NCBI RefSeq assembly: GCF_000419525.1
Contig: NZ_ATTE01000001.1
Coordinates: 5,032,638-5,096,637 of the forward strand
Reading direction: 5' to 3'
Source of the DNA: Leucothrix mucor DSM 2157
GTDB taxonomy: Bacteria; Pseudomonadota; Gammaproteobacteria; Thiotrichales; Thiotrichaceae
DNA length: 64,000 bases
Shown: piece after piece, positions 43,985 through 53,096 of the stretch
How positions within the stretch are numbered: the stretch's first letter is position 1
Layout of the letters: the number at the start of each line of letters is the position of its first letter
Notes under the pieces: model-generated
Seen by the model: only the letters and a program-made list of their open reading frames with translations
Told to the model about the DNA's origin: nothing
Database searches by the model: none
Made by a program: the position numbers and the translations under genes

Positions 43985-44908
43985 ATGCACGCGAATATTT
44001 TTCTCCTGTTCACGGCGGCGATCTGGGGTTCGGCTTTTGTCGCCCAGCGTTTGGGGATGGATTACATTGGGCCACACACGTTTAATGGCATCCGTTTCCT
44101 GATTGGTGGTTTGGCGCTGATTCCACTGAGTATTTGGTTGAGTCAGCGATTGGCAAAACAAACGGCAGCCGGTGTGCCACCACCGGTTTCGCCAAAATCA
44201 AATTCGGTGCGTGGTTTAATCATCGGTGGCGTGATTGCGGGCTGTTTTCTGTTTGGTGGCGCGGCTTTGCAGCAAGTAGGGCTAATCTATACTACCGCCG
44301 GAAAAGCCGGATTTATCACCAGTTTGTACATTGTTTTAGTGCCAATCGCAGGGCTGGCACTGAAGCATAATAATGGCCCCGGAATTTGGTTGGGGGCCTT
44401 TATTGCACTCATTGGTTTATATTTATTAAGTATTAAATCTGACTGGTCTTTAGATTATGGTGACCTATTAGTCTTAATTGGAGCCTTTTTCTGGACCGGT
44501 CATGTCTTGGTGATTGGTTGGCTGGCACCGCAGTACGACCCGTTGAAGTTATCCATACTGCAGTTCCTGTTTTGTGGGGTGCTGAGCACCGCAATTGGTC
44601 TTGGCTTTGAGCCATGGGATTGGGAAGGCATTAAGCTGGCCATGCCCGCCATTCTTTACACCGCGCTGATGTCGACAGCGATTGGTTATACCCTGCAAGT
44701 GGTGGCGCAGCAAAAAGCCAAACCTTCACATGCAGCGATTATTTTAAGTGCCGAGGCCGTTTTTGCGGTCGCTGCGGGCTGGCTGGTTTTAGATGAAGTT
44801 TTAACCGTTCGGGCGGCAATGGGTTGCGTTCTGATTATGTTGGGTATGCTGATTTCACAGCTGATGCCGGAGTTACGCTTTGGTCGTCGGGCGCGTCAGG
44901 CAAGTTAG
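43985..44908 (+). CDS. EamA/DMT-family transporter
   Basis: This 307-residue protein has ten hydrophobic segments in two EamA repeats (FTAAIWGSAFVAQRLGMDYI at the start; ILSAEAVFAVAAGWLVLDEVLT in the second half). It is a drug/metabolite or amino-acid-related permease of the inner membrane. It begins 24 bases after the RimK-like gene, so it could export that system's product, though the family is too broad to be sure. Confidence 0.87.
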   Translation: MHANIFLLFTAAIWGSAFVAQRLGMDYIGPHTFNGIRFLIGGLALIPLSIWLSQRLAKQTAAGVPPPVSPKSNSVRGLIIGGVIAGCFLFGGAALQQVGLIYTTAGKAGFITSLYIVLVPIAGLALKHNNGPGIWLGAFIALIGLYLLSIKSDWSLDYGDLLVLIGAFFWTGHVLVIGWLAPQYDPLKLSILQFLFCGVLSTAIGLGFEPWDWEGIKLAMPAILYTALMSTAIGYTLQVVAQQKAKPSHAAIILSAEAVFAVAAGWLVLDEVLTVRAAMGCVLIMLGMLISQLMPELRFGRRARQAS

Positions 44909-45026
44909 CGCTTGGCTGGTTGAAATCGTTGCACCTGAGGTCGGCTTATGCTATTTCTAATATTAAGAATAATGAATAGATATACTATTCCTTATTAAAT
45001 TTACAACAGACTCTTAGAGGTAGTTC

Positions 45027-46019
45027 ATGAAGCGATTAATTCCAACGCTGGCGATTGCAGGTTTAATGTGTGCCAATGCGTGGGCAGACGATATAACTCC
45101 AGCGGTTATTTATGATAAAGCTGGTAAGAACGATAAGTCCTTCAATGAAGCGGTTTATAATGGCATTCTGAAGTTCGGAAAAGACACGGGTATTAAAGTC
45201 CGTGAAGTTGAGCCAACAAACGAAGCACAGGTTGGCCAAGGTCTGAGTAAATTAGCGAAGCGTAAAGCGGACCCGATTGTTGCGGTTGGTTTCTCAATGG
45301 CCAATGCCGTTGAAACTGCGGCTAAGGAATTCCCTGATACGCGTTTTACAATCATCGACATGGTTGTAAACCAGCCAAACGTTCAGTCGGTCGTCTTTGC
45401 TGAGCACGAAGGCTCTTTCTTGGTTGGTGCATTGGCGGCAATGAAGTCTAAAAGTGCTAAAGTTGGCTTTATTGGTGGAATGGATATTCCGTTGATTCGT
45501 CGTTTCGCTTGTGGCTTTGAGCAAGGCGCGATGTACCAGAATAAAGACGCTGAGGTGATGCAGAACATGATCGGTTCTACCGGTGCTGCGTTTAACAACC
45601 CAAGTAAGGGCGGCGAGTTGGCTAAGAGCCAGTTCGATAAGGGCGCAGATGTAATCTTTGCTGCTGCTGGCGGATCAGGTGCTGGTGTATACCAAGCGGC
45701 TAAAGACACAGGCAACTTCGCCATTGGTGTTGATAGCAACCAAAACCATTTACAGCCAGGCACTATGTTGACCTCTATGGTTAAGAAAGTGGGCGAAGCG
45801 GCTTACGCATCATTCACTGATGCTAAAGACGGTAACTGGAAGCCAGAGATTAAGGTAATGGATCTGAAAGCGGGCGGTGTTGACTGGGCGTTGGACGAGC
45901 ATAACCGTGATTTGATTACACCTGAAATGGAAGCTCGCATGGGTGAGTTGAAGGAATTGATCTCCTCTGGCGAAATCAAAGTTCATGACTACATGAGTGA
46001 TAACACCTGTACTTATTAA
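45027..46019 (+). CDS. BMP-family (nucleoside) ABC transporter binding protein
   Basis: This 330-residue protein has a signal peptide (MKRLIPTLAIAGLMCANAWA). The mature part carries basic membrane protein signatures: VIYDKAGKNDKSFNEAVYNG, VVFAEHEGSFLVGALAA, KVGFIGGMDIPLIRRFACGF, VIFAAAGGSGAGVYQAA and AIGVDSNQNHLQPGTMLTSM. Proteins of this kind bind purine nucleosides. It is the first gene of a four-gene importer operon resembling Bacillus NupNOPQ/YufNOPQ. Confidence 0.93.
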   Translation: MKRLIPTLAIAGLMCANAWADDITPAVIYDKAGKNDKSFNEAVYNGILKFGKDTGIKVREVEPTNEAQVGQGLSKLAKRKADPIVAVGFSMANAVETAAKEFPDTRFTIIDMVVNQPNVQSVVFAEHEGSFLVGALAAMKSKSAKVGFIGGMDIPLIRRFACGFEQGAMYQNKDAEVMQNMIGSTGAAFNNPSKGGELAKSQFDKGADVIFAAAGGSGAGVYQAAKDTGNFAIGVDSNQNHLQPGTMLTSMVKKVGEAAYASFTDAKDGNWKPEIKVMDLKAGGVDWALDEHNRDLITPEMEARMGELKELISSGEIKVHDYMSDNTCTY

Positions 46020-46058
46020 TAGCTCGGTGATTTTATCACCGTCTATTTAGTCAGTCAT

Positions 46059-46093
46059 AAAGGTGGCCAGGACCCAGTCCAGCCACCTTTTTT
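46059..46093 (+). terminator. Intercistronic terminator/attenuator after the BMP gene
   Basis: AAAGGTGGC (46059-46067) pairs with GCCACCTTT (46082-46090) and runs into six T. It probably makes the binding protein more abundant than the membrane components, as in the 8301 case. Confidence 0.8.
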
Positions 46094-46126
46094 AATGTAA
46101 AAAACCATCAGGGCAGAAAAGTCTCT

Positions 46127-47665
46127 ATGCAGTTAGGCATGGCAATTGAACTCACTGATGTGAGTAAGCGATTTGGCGCAGTGCGCGCTAACGATAAAGT
46201 CTCCCTCTCGATTGAGGCGGGTACCATCCACGGGATTGTCGGCGAAAATGGCGCGGGCAAATCAACCCTGATGAGTATTTTGTACGGCTTTTATCAATAC
46301 GATAGCGGCAAGGTCGAGGTGTTCGGCGAACCGCATTACTTTAATAATTCGCGGGAAGCATTAGCCGCCGGTATCGGAATGGTGCATCAGCATTTTATGT
46401 TGGTCGACCCCTTTACCGTGCTGGAAAACGTGACCCTAGGTAACGAAGGTGGAAAGCTGCTCAAGGCCGGCCGCGAACAAGCTCGGACCGAGCTGAAGCG
46501 ACTGGCTAAAGAATATGGCCTATCGGTTGATTTGGATGCGCGGGTATCGACCTTATCCGTGGGTTTGCAGCAGCGGGTGGAAATTCTTAAAGCGCTATAC
46601 CGTGGTGCAAAAATCCTGATTTTGGATGAGCCAACGGGTGTACTCACACCACAAGAAACCACCGAGCTATTTCGTATCTTCCAAGCACTGAAAGATCAGG
46701 GTGTGACCATTATCCTGATTACCCATAAGTTGCAGGAAATCATGGCGATTACCGATAACGTGTCAGTTATGCGAGCCGGTAAAATGGTTGCTCACCGACA
46801 CACTGCCGATACCAGTAAGGAAGATATTGCTGAGTTGATGGTCGGGCGCAAGGTATTGCTGCAGGTTGATAAAGAGACTGCAACAGTTGGCGAGCCACTG
46901 GTTCAGGTCAAAAACTTGAGCGTGCGCGATAACTTAGGCGTAGAGCGGGTTAAAAAGATCAGCTTTGATATTCGTGCCGGTGAAGTGGTGGGTATTGCGG
47001 GTGTTTCGGGTAATGGCCAGAGTGAGTTATTAGAAGCGCTCTCAGGCATCTGCAAGGTGAGCGAGGGTAGCATTGATATCAATGGCACGCTAGTCACTAA
47101 ACAGCAGCCGGTGAGCCCGTCTAAAATGCGTCGGATTGGTTTGGCCCATGTGCCGGAAGACCGTCATAAGATGGGGATGGTCAATAGCTTTGCCGCGTAT
47201 GAATCTGCCGCGCTTGGCTATCACAATGACAAAGAATACAACGGCCGTTTCATTATGAGCCGCAGCAAAGTTCGTGACTACTGCCGCAAACTGATGGATG
47301 CCTTTGATGTGCGCCCACGTGATCCTGATCTGAAATCGGCTAACTTCTCCGGTGGTAACCAGCAGAAGCTGATTCTGGCGCGTGAGATGGAGCGTGATCC
47401 GGATATTCTATTGGTTGGTCAGCCAACTCGTGGTGTGGATATCGGAGCAATTGAGTTTATTCACAAACGGGTTATCGAAATGCGCGATGCTGGAAAAGCG
47501 GTGTTACTGGTGTCGGTTGAGCTAGAGGAAATTATTTCGGTGAGTGATCGGATATTGGTGATGTGTGATGGCTTTATTACCGGTGAAGTCGCGGCTTCTG
47601 AAGCCGATGAACGAACACTTGGATTAATGATGACGAATACCGACTTGGCGGAGGCAACGGAATGA
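46127..47665 (+). CDS. Nucleoside ABC transporter ATP-binding protein (two NBDs)
   Basis: This 512-residue double ATPase has NBD1 Walker A GENGAGKST near 40, signature LSVGLQQRVEILKAL and Walker B ILILDEPTGVLTPQE. NBD2 has Walker A-like GVSGNGQSELLEAL, signature FSGGNQQKLILAREM and ILLVGQPTRGVDIGA. This is the pattern of BMP-linked importers. The ATG at 46127 lacks a strong ribosome site; an in-frame ATG at 46139 (MAIELTDVSKRFGA) is equally possible. Its stop overlaps the next start (ATGA). Confidence 0.92.
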   Translation: MQLGMAIELTDVSKRFGAVRANDKVSLSIEAGTIHGIVGENGAGKSTLMSILYGFYQYDSGKVEVFGEPHYFNNSREALAAGIGMVHQHFMLVDPFTVLENVTLGNEGGKLLKAGREQARTELKRLAKEYGLSVDLDARVSTLSVGLQQRVEILKALYRGAKILILDEPTGVLTPQETTELFRIFQALKDQGVTIILITHKLQEIMAITDNVSVMRAGKMVAHRHTADTSKEDIAELMVGRKVLLQVDKETATVGEPLVQVKNLSVRDNLGVERVKKISFDIRAGEVVGIAGVSGNGQSELLEALSGICKVSEGSIDINGTLVTKQQPVSPSKMRRIGLAHVPEDRHKMGMVNSFAAYESAALGYHNDKEYNGRFIMSRSKVRDYCRKLMDAFDVRPRDPDLKSANFSGGNQQKLILAREMERDPDILLVGQPTRGVDIGAIEFIHKRVIEMRDAGKAVLLVSVELEEIISVSDRILVMCDGFITGEVAASEADERTLGLMMTNTDLAEATE

Positions 47666-48786
47666 GCCAGCAAGGCCACGAAATGCCATTTTGGATGGAC
47701 GCAATTTTATTGCCATTCCTGAATATTGTGACTGCTTTTGCAGCCACGGCAGGAATATTTTTGCTGATCGGTGTTGATCCGGTTGAAGCAACTCAAATCC
47801 TAATTTACGGAGCTTTTGGCTACGAAGAAGGGATTGGTTTTACGCTGTACTACACCACGAACTTTATTTTTACTGGCTTAGCGGTTGCGGTCGCGTTCCA
47901 TGCCGGTTTATTTAATATCGGTGGGGAAGGGCAGGCGTATATCGGTGGCTTGGGTGCCGGTTTAGTGTGCTTGCTACTGGCGCAATGGTTGCCGGGTTTA
48001 CTGGTTATTCCTATTGCGATTGTGGCATCTGCTGTGTTTGGTGCAGCCTGGGCTTACATTCCAGCTTACTTGCAGGCGTATCGCGGTAGTCACATCGTTA
48101 TCACCACCATTATGTTTAACTTCTTAGCCTCATCGCTAATGGTTTATATGATGGTGAATGTGCTGAATGAGCCGGGCCAAATGTCACCACAGAGTGCGGA
48201 GTTCTCGGAGGCTGTTTGGCTGCCTTTCATGCATGAAGCACTGGCGTGGTTTGGGATTACAGTTGAAGCATCGCCACTGAATCTATCCATCTTCCTTGCT
48301 TTATTAGCGGCGGTATTTGTTTGGGTATTTATCTGGCACACACGCTGGGGTTACCAGCTGCGTACTACGGGTAGTAATGCCTCAGCGGCAATCTATGCTG
48401 GCATCAAGCCTGCTCGCGTTATCGTGTTGAGTATGTGCATCTCCGGAGCACTGGCTGGCATGGTGGGTGTGAATGAAATCCTTGGGGTAAATCATCGCCT
48501 GTTGCTGGACTTCAACCTAGGCTATGGCTTTGCAGGAATTGCGGTTGCGTTGATGGGTCGAAATCATCCTGTTGGTATTATTCTGGCATCGCTGTTATTT
48601 GGTGTGTTGTATCAAGGTGGTGCTGAGCTGGCCTTTGAAATGTCCAATATTACGCGTGATATCGTGGTGGTGATGCAGGGTCTGGTTATTTTGTTTAGTG
48701 GTGCTTTAGAGTTTATGTATCGTCCTTGGTTGATGAAGCTCTACCAGTCAGTTAGCGGTGTAAACCGTCGGGAGTTGGAAGCATGA
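47662..48786 (+). CDS. Nucleoside ABC transporter permease 1
   Basis: This 374-residue inner-membrane permease of the BPD_transp_2 type is like NupP. Motifs include FNIGGEGQAYIGGLGAGLV, RGSHIVITTIMFNFLASSLM and ASAAIYAGIKPARVI (coupling helix). GYGFAGIAVALMGRNHPVG follows. It is coupled by 4-base overlaps to the ATPase before it and to the second permease after it. Confidence 0.92.
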   Translation: MSQQGHEMPFWMDAILLPFLNIVTAFAATAGIFLLIGVDPVEATQILIYGAFGYEEGIGFTLYYTTNFIFTGLAVAVAFHAGLFNIGGEGQAYIGGLGAGLVCLLLAQWLPGLLVIPIAIVASAVFGAAWAYIPAYLQAYRGSHIVITTIMFNFLASSLMVYMMVNVLNEPGQMSPQSAEFSEAVWLPFMHEALAWFGITVEASPLNLSIFLALLAAVFVWVFIWHTRWGYQLRTTGSNASAAIYAGIKPARVIVLSMCISGALAGMVGVNEILGVNHRLLLDFNLGYGFAGIAVALMGRNHPVGIILASLLFGVLYQGGAELAFEMSNITRDIVVVMQGLVILFSGALEFMYRPWLMKLYQSVSGVNRRELEA

Positions 48787-49757
48787 ATGAGTGGTTTGAT
48801 ATTGCGATTTTGGCACTGGATGCCACGATGCGGGTGTCTGCGCCGCTGATTCTGGCCGCTTTGGCTGGCTTGTTTTCAGAGCGCGCGGGTGTGGTCGATA
48901 TTAGTCTGGAAGGTAAGATGTTGGCCGGTGGCTTCGCAGCTGCAGCAGCCGCTTCTGTAACTGGCTCAGCATGGTTAGGCTTAGGCGCTGCGATTTTAGT
49001 GTCCTTGGCGCTGGCGTTACTGCATGGCTTTGCCTGTATTACGCACCGTGGTAATCAGGTGGTTAGCGGCGTTGCGATTAACATCCTAGCCGCTGGCTTG
49101 ACGATGATTATGGGCTTGCACTGGTTTAACCAAGGTGGGCAAACGCCACGTTTGGATAATGAAGCACGTTTTCTCTCATTAGATTTACCGGGTGCGCAAG
49201 CCATCGCTGATGTGCCTTATATTGGCAAGATCTACGAAGAGCTGATTAGTGGTCATAACATTCTCGTGTATGTTGCGTTTTTGGCGGTGCCGTTTACCTA
49301 TTGGGTGATTTATAAAACCCGTTTTGGTTTGCGCTTACGAGCGGTGGGTGAGAATCCAAATGCGGTAGACACCGCCGGTATTTCCGTGACTAAAATGCGC
49401 TACTTAGCGGTGCTTTGCTGTGGTGTGCTGTGTGGTATTGCAGGCGCTTATATCTCCACTGCACACAATGCGCAGTTCGTACGGGATATGACGGCAGGGC
49501 AAGGCTTTATCGCGCTGGCAGCACTGATCTTTGGTAAGTGGCGTCCGGTACCGGTGATGTTTGCTTGTCTGCTATTTGGCTTCCTGGATGCACTGGCAGT
49601 ACGTTTGCAAGGCGTTAAGATTGCAGGCATTGGTGAGATCCCAGTACAATTTATTGAAGCGTTACCGTACTTGCTCACAGTGATCTTGCTGGCCGGCTTT
49701 ATTGGTCGAGCAGTTGCACCAAAAGCCAGTGGCGTTCCTTACGTAAAAGAACGCTAA
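48783..49757 (+). CDS. Nucleoside ABC transporter permease 2
   Basis: This 324-residue inner-membrane permease is like NupQ. It begins with a short helix and the sequence APLILAALAGLFSERAGVVDISLEGKML, and has NQVVSGVAINILAAGLT, NPNAVDTAGISVTKMRYLAV (coupling helix) and GFIALAALIFGKWRPV. It completes the heterodimeric channel of the nucleoside importer and is the last gene of the operon. Confidence 0.92.
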   Translation: MNEWFDIAILALDATMRVSAPLILAALAGLFSERAGVVDISLEGKMLAGGFAAAAAASVTGSAWLGLGAAILVSLALALLHGFACITHRGNQVVSGVAINILAAGLTMIMGLHWFNQGGQTPRLDNEARFLSLDLPGAQAIADVPYIGKIYEELISGHNILVYVAFLAVPFTYWVIYKTRFGLRLRAVGENPNAVDTAGISVTKMRYLAVLCCGVLCGIAGAYISTAHNAQFVRDMTAGQGFIALAALIFGKWRPVPVMFACLLFGFLDALAVRLQGVKIAGIGEIPVQFIEALPYLLTVILLAGFIGRAVAPKASGVPYVKER

Positions 49758-49924
49758 GGTAAATAGTTTGAACCTCAAAAGCTTTTGGGGACACTTAGTT
49801 ACCGTGATTTGCAGAATTACGTGTCATAAAGTTTATGGATAAGCTCAAGGATGTGGCGCTGCGAATTTCTAGGTAACCATAAAAATAAGTGTTCGCAAAA
49901 CGACAATAATTATAATAATTTTAG

Positions 49925-49957
49925 TGCCGGCTTTCCTTCTGGGAAGCCGGCATTTTC
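49925..49957 (+). terminator. Terminator downstream of the nucleoside importer operon
   Basis: A 12-bp stem (49925-49936 with 49941-49952, one G-T pair) is followed by TTTTCGTTTTT. The preceding 160 bases hold no gene but have TGCGAA/TTCGCA arms around an A-rich loop at about 49870-49900. That is an arrangement loosely like the repeated RNA elements, without sequence match. Confidence 0.75.
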
Positions 49958-50019
49958 GTTTTTATCCTATGGCTAATCTCATGCTATGCTAGGCTTTTTT
50001 CTAATGGATTGTTTACAGC

Positions 50020-50706
50020 ATGGATGAAGCGACTCTTCTCGGGACCGCCGAGCTGCCCCGTCAACAAGGTACCCTACATTTATTTACCTTGGGTGATACG
50101 TTTACTCTGACGACAGATCCGGCCGCCCCAGACTGGATGAACTCGGTCAATGTGAAGTCGCGCCAAGAGCTGGCAAAACTCCCCTGTAAAGTCATTAGCA
50201 AAAGGCTTCAGCCTAAAGTACTGATTGGTGGCTTAGGGCTTTCCATTACGCTGGTTGAAGCACTCAAGCAGTTGAACCTCCAAGCTAAAGTTGAAGTCGC
50301 TGAATGGTTGCCTGAAGTTGTAGAGTGGAACGAGGGGGTTGTTGGTGAGGCTTTAGGCTTCCCGCTAAAAGACGAGCGAGTCACTGTTAATTCATTGGAT
50401 GTTGCGCGGATTTTACGCTCCCGAAAAGGGCGCTATGATGCGATCTTATTAGATACCGATAACGGCCCTGAAGACCTGCTATTTAAAGAAAATGATTGGC
50501 TGTATACCTTTGGTGGTTTAAAGGCCTGCCTTGAAGCACTTGAGCCAATGGGCGTGCTGGCTATTTGGTCGCGAGTCGCAGACGATCGCCTTAAAGGTAA
50601 ATTAATTCGTGCCGGATTTATGGTGGAGCAGTTTAATGTGCCCGGAAATGAGGATGGCAGCGAAGAGCATGTTATCTGGGTTGCTGAGAAATTACAGCGC
50701 GACTAA
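50020..50706 (+). CDS. Spermidine synthase-like (class I methyltransferase fold) protein
   Basis: In this 228-residue soluble protein, the Rossmann core is visible as PKVLIGGLGLSITLVEALKQL (nucleotide loop), VEVAEWLPEVVEWN (acidic strand-end residue) and YDAILLDTDNGPEDL. This matches spermine/spermidine synthase-like proteins lacking the N-terminal domain. The acceptor is unknown. It may act on polyamines, given the decarboxylase at 57196, but nothing links them directly. Confidence 0.72.
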   Translation: MDEATLLGTAELPRQQGTLHLFTLGDTFTLTTDPAAPDWMNSVNVKSRQELAKLPCKVISKRLQPKVLIGGLGLSITLVEALKQLNLQAKVEVAEWLPEVVEWNEGVVGEALGFPLKDERVTVNSLDVARILRSRKGRYDAILLDTDNGPEDLLFKENDWLYTFGGLKACLEALEPMGVLAIWSRVADDRLKGKLIRAGFMVEQFNVPGNEDGSEEHVIWVAEKLQRD

Positions 50707-50845
50707 GGCTCCAGGTCCACGGTGCTGCTGGCATCGTTATACTAGCCACTGACTTTATACTGTGACGTAAATATAAGACATACAGAGGGTATGCACGCAA
50801 TTCGGGTAATTGCGGCTTATCCGCTTCTGCTTCAGTGTCATTCGC

Positions 50846-51424
50846 TTAGAACAGATCCTTCTCTATCACAGCAGGTGGCTTTGAGTCCTTCTTCTTCACC
50901 TGTACGCCTGCATAAGCCCCATGCAACTCCGAAAACTGATCCTGAACTTCCAGCGAACGCTGACAGCCAGAGCAATGGATTAGCTCATGGTTGATATTGT
51001 CCATAATCGTAAAGCAGTGTGTGCAGATCACGCGACGCGTATTGGAGATCGGTGGCAACAGCCGGATATTTTGTTGTGAATACCCCGCTTGCGTGACCAA
51101 TTTTTGGATATCCCAAATAAAGCTCTCAGTCCCTGCAATATAAACCGTTGAGTGATTATTGTATTTCGCCAGAAAGCGGGTCACGTAATGGGATGTTTTG
51201 GCTCTGGGGATCAGCTGATACGTATCCGTCGTGATCGCGCTGATATCCAGGTCAGCCACGACCAAGGAGTGCTTCGTGTGCTTCTCACAGGCTCTTAGCA
51301 AGGGCTCCAGTAACTCCAGACTTGCCTCCTCTGAAATAAACAAATGACACTTGGCCTGACGGTCTAGTCTGACAGTGTTGTAGGTCGGTCGGCTATGGCT
51401 CTTTTGTATGGTTTGAATTTGCAT
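50846..51424 (-). CDS. DmmA-like protein (dimethylamine monooxygenase subunit family)
   Basis: This 192-residue protein has a C-terminal zinc-ribbon-like motif, ICTHCFTIMDN...HCSGCQRSLEVQDQF, followed by AYAGVQV. This resembles the end of DmmA, a subunit of dimethylamine monooxygenase. The N-terminal half (SLVVADLDISAITTDTYQLI) has few landmarks. No DmmB, DmmC or DmmD homologue is nearby, so it may be an orphan or have another role. The ATG at 51424 is favoured over a start at 51472 because GGGAGA precedes it. Confidence 0.6.
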   Translation of the reverse strand: MQIQTIQKSHSRPTYNTVRLDRQAKCHLFISEEASLELLEPLLRACEKHTKHSLVVADLDISAITTDTYQLIPRAKTSHYVTRFLAKYNNHSTVYIAGTESFIWDIQKLVTQAGYSQQNIRLLPPISNTRRVICTHCFTIMDNINHELIHCSGCQRSLEVQDQFSELHGAYAGVQVKKKDSKPPAVIEKDLF

Positions 51425-51516
51425 TGGATGTCTCCCGAAAAGCATTATTTTTTTGAATGTTTTAGTTACCACCTAAAATACAAAGCAAGCAGTATGCCAA
51501 ATCGTGCTTTTGAGGA

Positions 51517-51556
51517 GGGGGAAGGTTATTGGTGTGGGGAGGGTTGTTATTGGGGG
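51517..51556 (+). other. G-rich tract, possible G-quadruplex
   Basis: Four G-runs (GGGGG 51517-51521, GGGG 51536-51539, GGG 51541-51543, GGGGG 51552-51556) occur within 40 bases, upstream of the DmmA-like gene on the opposite strand. The first loop (14 bases) is long for a stable quadruplex. Confidence 0.45.
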
Positions 51557-51730
51557 AGTTTACTGCACTTTTTTTGCCCATAGATGAGGGAGGGCTGCAT
51601 CGTACTAGTGCATGGCTTATCAGCGATATTGATACTGAATAAGATTTACTGGTTTTAATAATGGAATGTTTTTTAGTTGGCTAATTTGTCCTAATATATA
51701 ATTAATTTATCTCATTTTTATTAGTATATA

Positions 51731-51810
51731 GTGTTATATTCTACAGTCGTCAATCGTAGGTTCATGAGTGATGTTATATTTTATGATTGTCAGTCGCAGA
51801 TTTATAAATG
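51731..51810. repeat. Imperfect 40-bp tandem duplication
   Basis: Bases 51731-51770 and 51771-51810 align without gaps with 28 of 40 identical. All 12 differences are transitions. The region (51425-51875) is AT-rich between the divergent DmmA-like gene and the small zinc-ribbon gene and contains no other gene that I can support. Confidence 0.75.
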
Positions 51811-51875
51811 ATGCCATAGCTATGTTGGAGGATGGTTCGCAGGAAAATTAGACTATTGCAGGGGAGTCCGTAATT

Positions 51876-52082
51876 ATGTCTGAAGAATATAGTAATGTTG
51901 TTTCGCAACAATATTGCCCGGAGTGTGAGAGCTTTGATTTAAAGCGAGTCCATAGAGGCTTCATAAAGAAGAAAATCTTACATTCTCCGCCGCAATATGT
52001 ATGTCGGCGCTGTGGAGTATCGATTAAAGAAAATCAGTTCGCAGTACAGTCGGTTAAAAAAGTACCCGCCCTGCTAAGATAA
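51876..52082 (+). CDS. Small zinc-ribbon protein (hypothetical, 68 aa)
   Basis: Two CxxC pairs (CPECES near 14 and CRRCGV near 43) separated by a basic segment predict a treble-clef or zinc-ribbon fold. The sequence is otherwise unknown to me. GGGGAG lies 10 bases before the ATG. AT-rich surroundings and small size reduce certainty. It could be a nucleic-acid-binding protein. Confidence 0.6.
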   Translation: MSEEYSNVVSQQYCPECESFDLKRVHRGFIKKKILHSPPQYVCRRCGVSIKENQFAVQSVKKVPALLR

Positions 52083-52153
52083 GGGCGCCTCTCCAATGTG
52101 GGTATTGCATTGGAGAGTATTGCATTGGAGAGTTAGTGCCTCTGACTAGCTGC

Positions 52154-53023
52154 TTATTGAGCTAGCGTAGGAAATAAGTGCAGCAAATACCCTTTGCCCA
52201 CAAATGTCAGCATATACGTAGGTTCGCCGTGCTTGTCAGACCGCTGCACAATATTCTTTTGCAGTAAAAACTCCAACATCGTCGATGAAAGCTCACCCAG
52301 CTTAGTTTTAGCCGCGAGATCCACTTGAGTGGCTTTTCCTTTAAGTGAATATAGCGCACGCATGATCGCCGCTTCTTCTGCGGATATTTCAGGCAATGGC
52401 CCAACATACGCTGGAAACTGGTCATTTGGAAATTTGCCATAAATCGTCGTGTAAGACTCTTGAATGGCATGGATATCTTCCTCTTTATTACCGGTAAGCT
52501 GATAGCTGTGGAATACGCCAGACTCTTTAAGCTGGTAGTCCACCTTGGCTAAGAAGATTGGTAAGCCAGTATCTTCGGCGACGTGATAAAAGCCTGTTTT
52601 CCAGCTCTGTGTTTTGCCGCGCGTGCCTTCCGGAGTGAATAGGAAGAAAATATGGCTGTCTTTATGCTTATCGACAAAGGCTTTGATTTGCTCAACCTGG
52701 CCTTTGGAACCCGCAGTGCGGTTAATCGGAATCGCACCGAGCCACATGATAAAGCTGCCGATGACCGGAGGGCGGCACCAACTGTCTTTGATTGAGAAAT
52801 AAATCTTAATATCCAGCAGGATGGCTGCACCCAGCGCATAGAAAAAATCCCAATTCGAGGTATGCGGTGCAGCGATAGTAACGCCTGCGCCCGGCGATAC
52901 AGAATTCATCGCTTTCCAGCCGGTTAATTTAAACCAGATACGAAAAAAGAACTTCAATAAATATTTGACAAAAACGCCATCAAAGATTGTTTTATCACGA
53001 ATTTCTAGTGTGTTTTTAGCCAT
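52154..53023 (-). CDS. 1-acyl-sn-glycerol-3-phosphate acyltransferase (PlsC-like)
   Basis: This 289-residue protein has an HX4D motif in APHTSNWDFF near residue 53, FLFTPEGTRGK (motif III) near 128 and motif IV TGLPIFLAKV. These belong to the glycerolipid acyltransferase family. The last 80 residues extend beyond the core and contain a winged-helix-like part (LKGKATQVDLAAKTKLGELSSTMLEFLLQKNIVQRS). That extension is not part of the usual 200-residue domain and may sense or bind something. The phospholipid role is inferred from family. Confidence 0.82.
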   Translation of the reverse strand: MAKNTLEIRDKTIFDGVFVKYLLKFFFRIWFKLTGWKAMNSVSPGAGVTIAAPHTSNWDFFYALGAAILLDIKIYFSIKDSWCRPPVIGSFIMWLGAIPINRTAGSKGQVEQIKAFVDKHKDSHIFFLFTPEGTRGKTQSWKTGFYHVAEDTGLPIFLAKVDYQLKESGVFHSYQLTGNKEEDIHAIQESYTTIYGKFPNDQFPAYVGPLPEISAEEAAIMRALYSLKGKATQVDLAAKTKLGELSSTMLEFLLQKNIVQRSDKHGEPTYMLTFVGKGYLLHLFPTLAQ

Positions 53024-53096
53024 AAGTATTTATTCCACCACGATTAGGTTGCTGGTGAATTATATCACACACTAGCTGTCTCGCAGGTGACTGAAA

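Noticed and set aside
51395..51583. 62-codon frame over the G-rich tract
   Set aside because: Composition is Gly/Trp/Cys-rich because of the G-runs; it overlaps the supported start of the DmmA-like gene and lacks a ribosome site.
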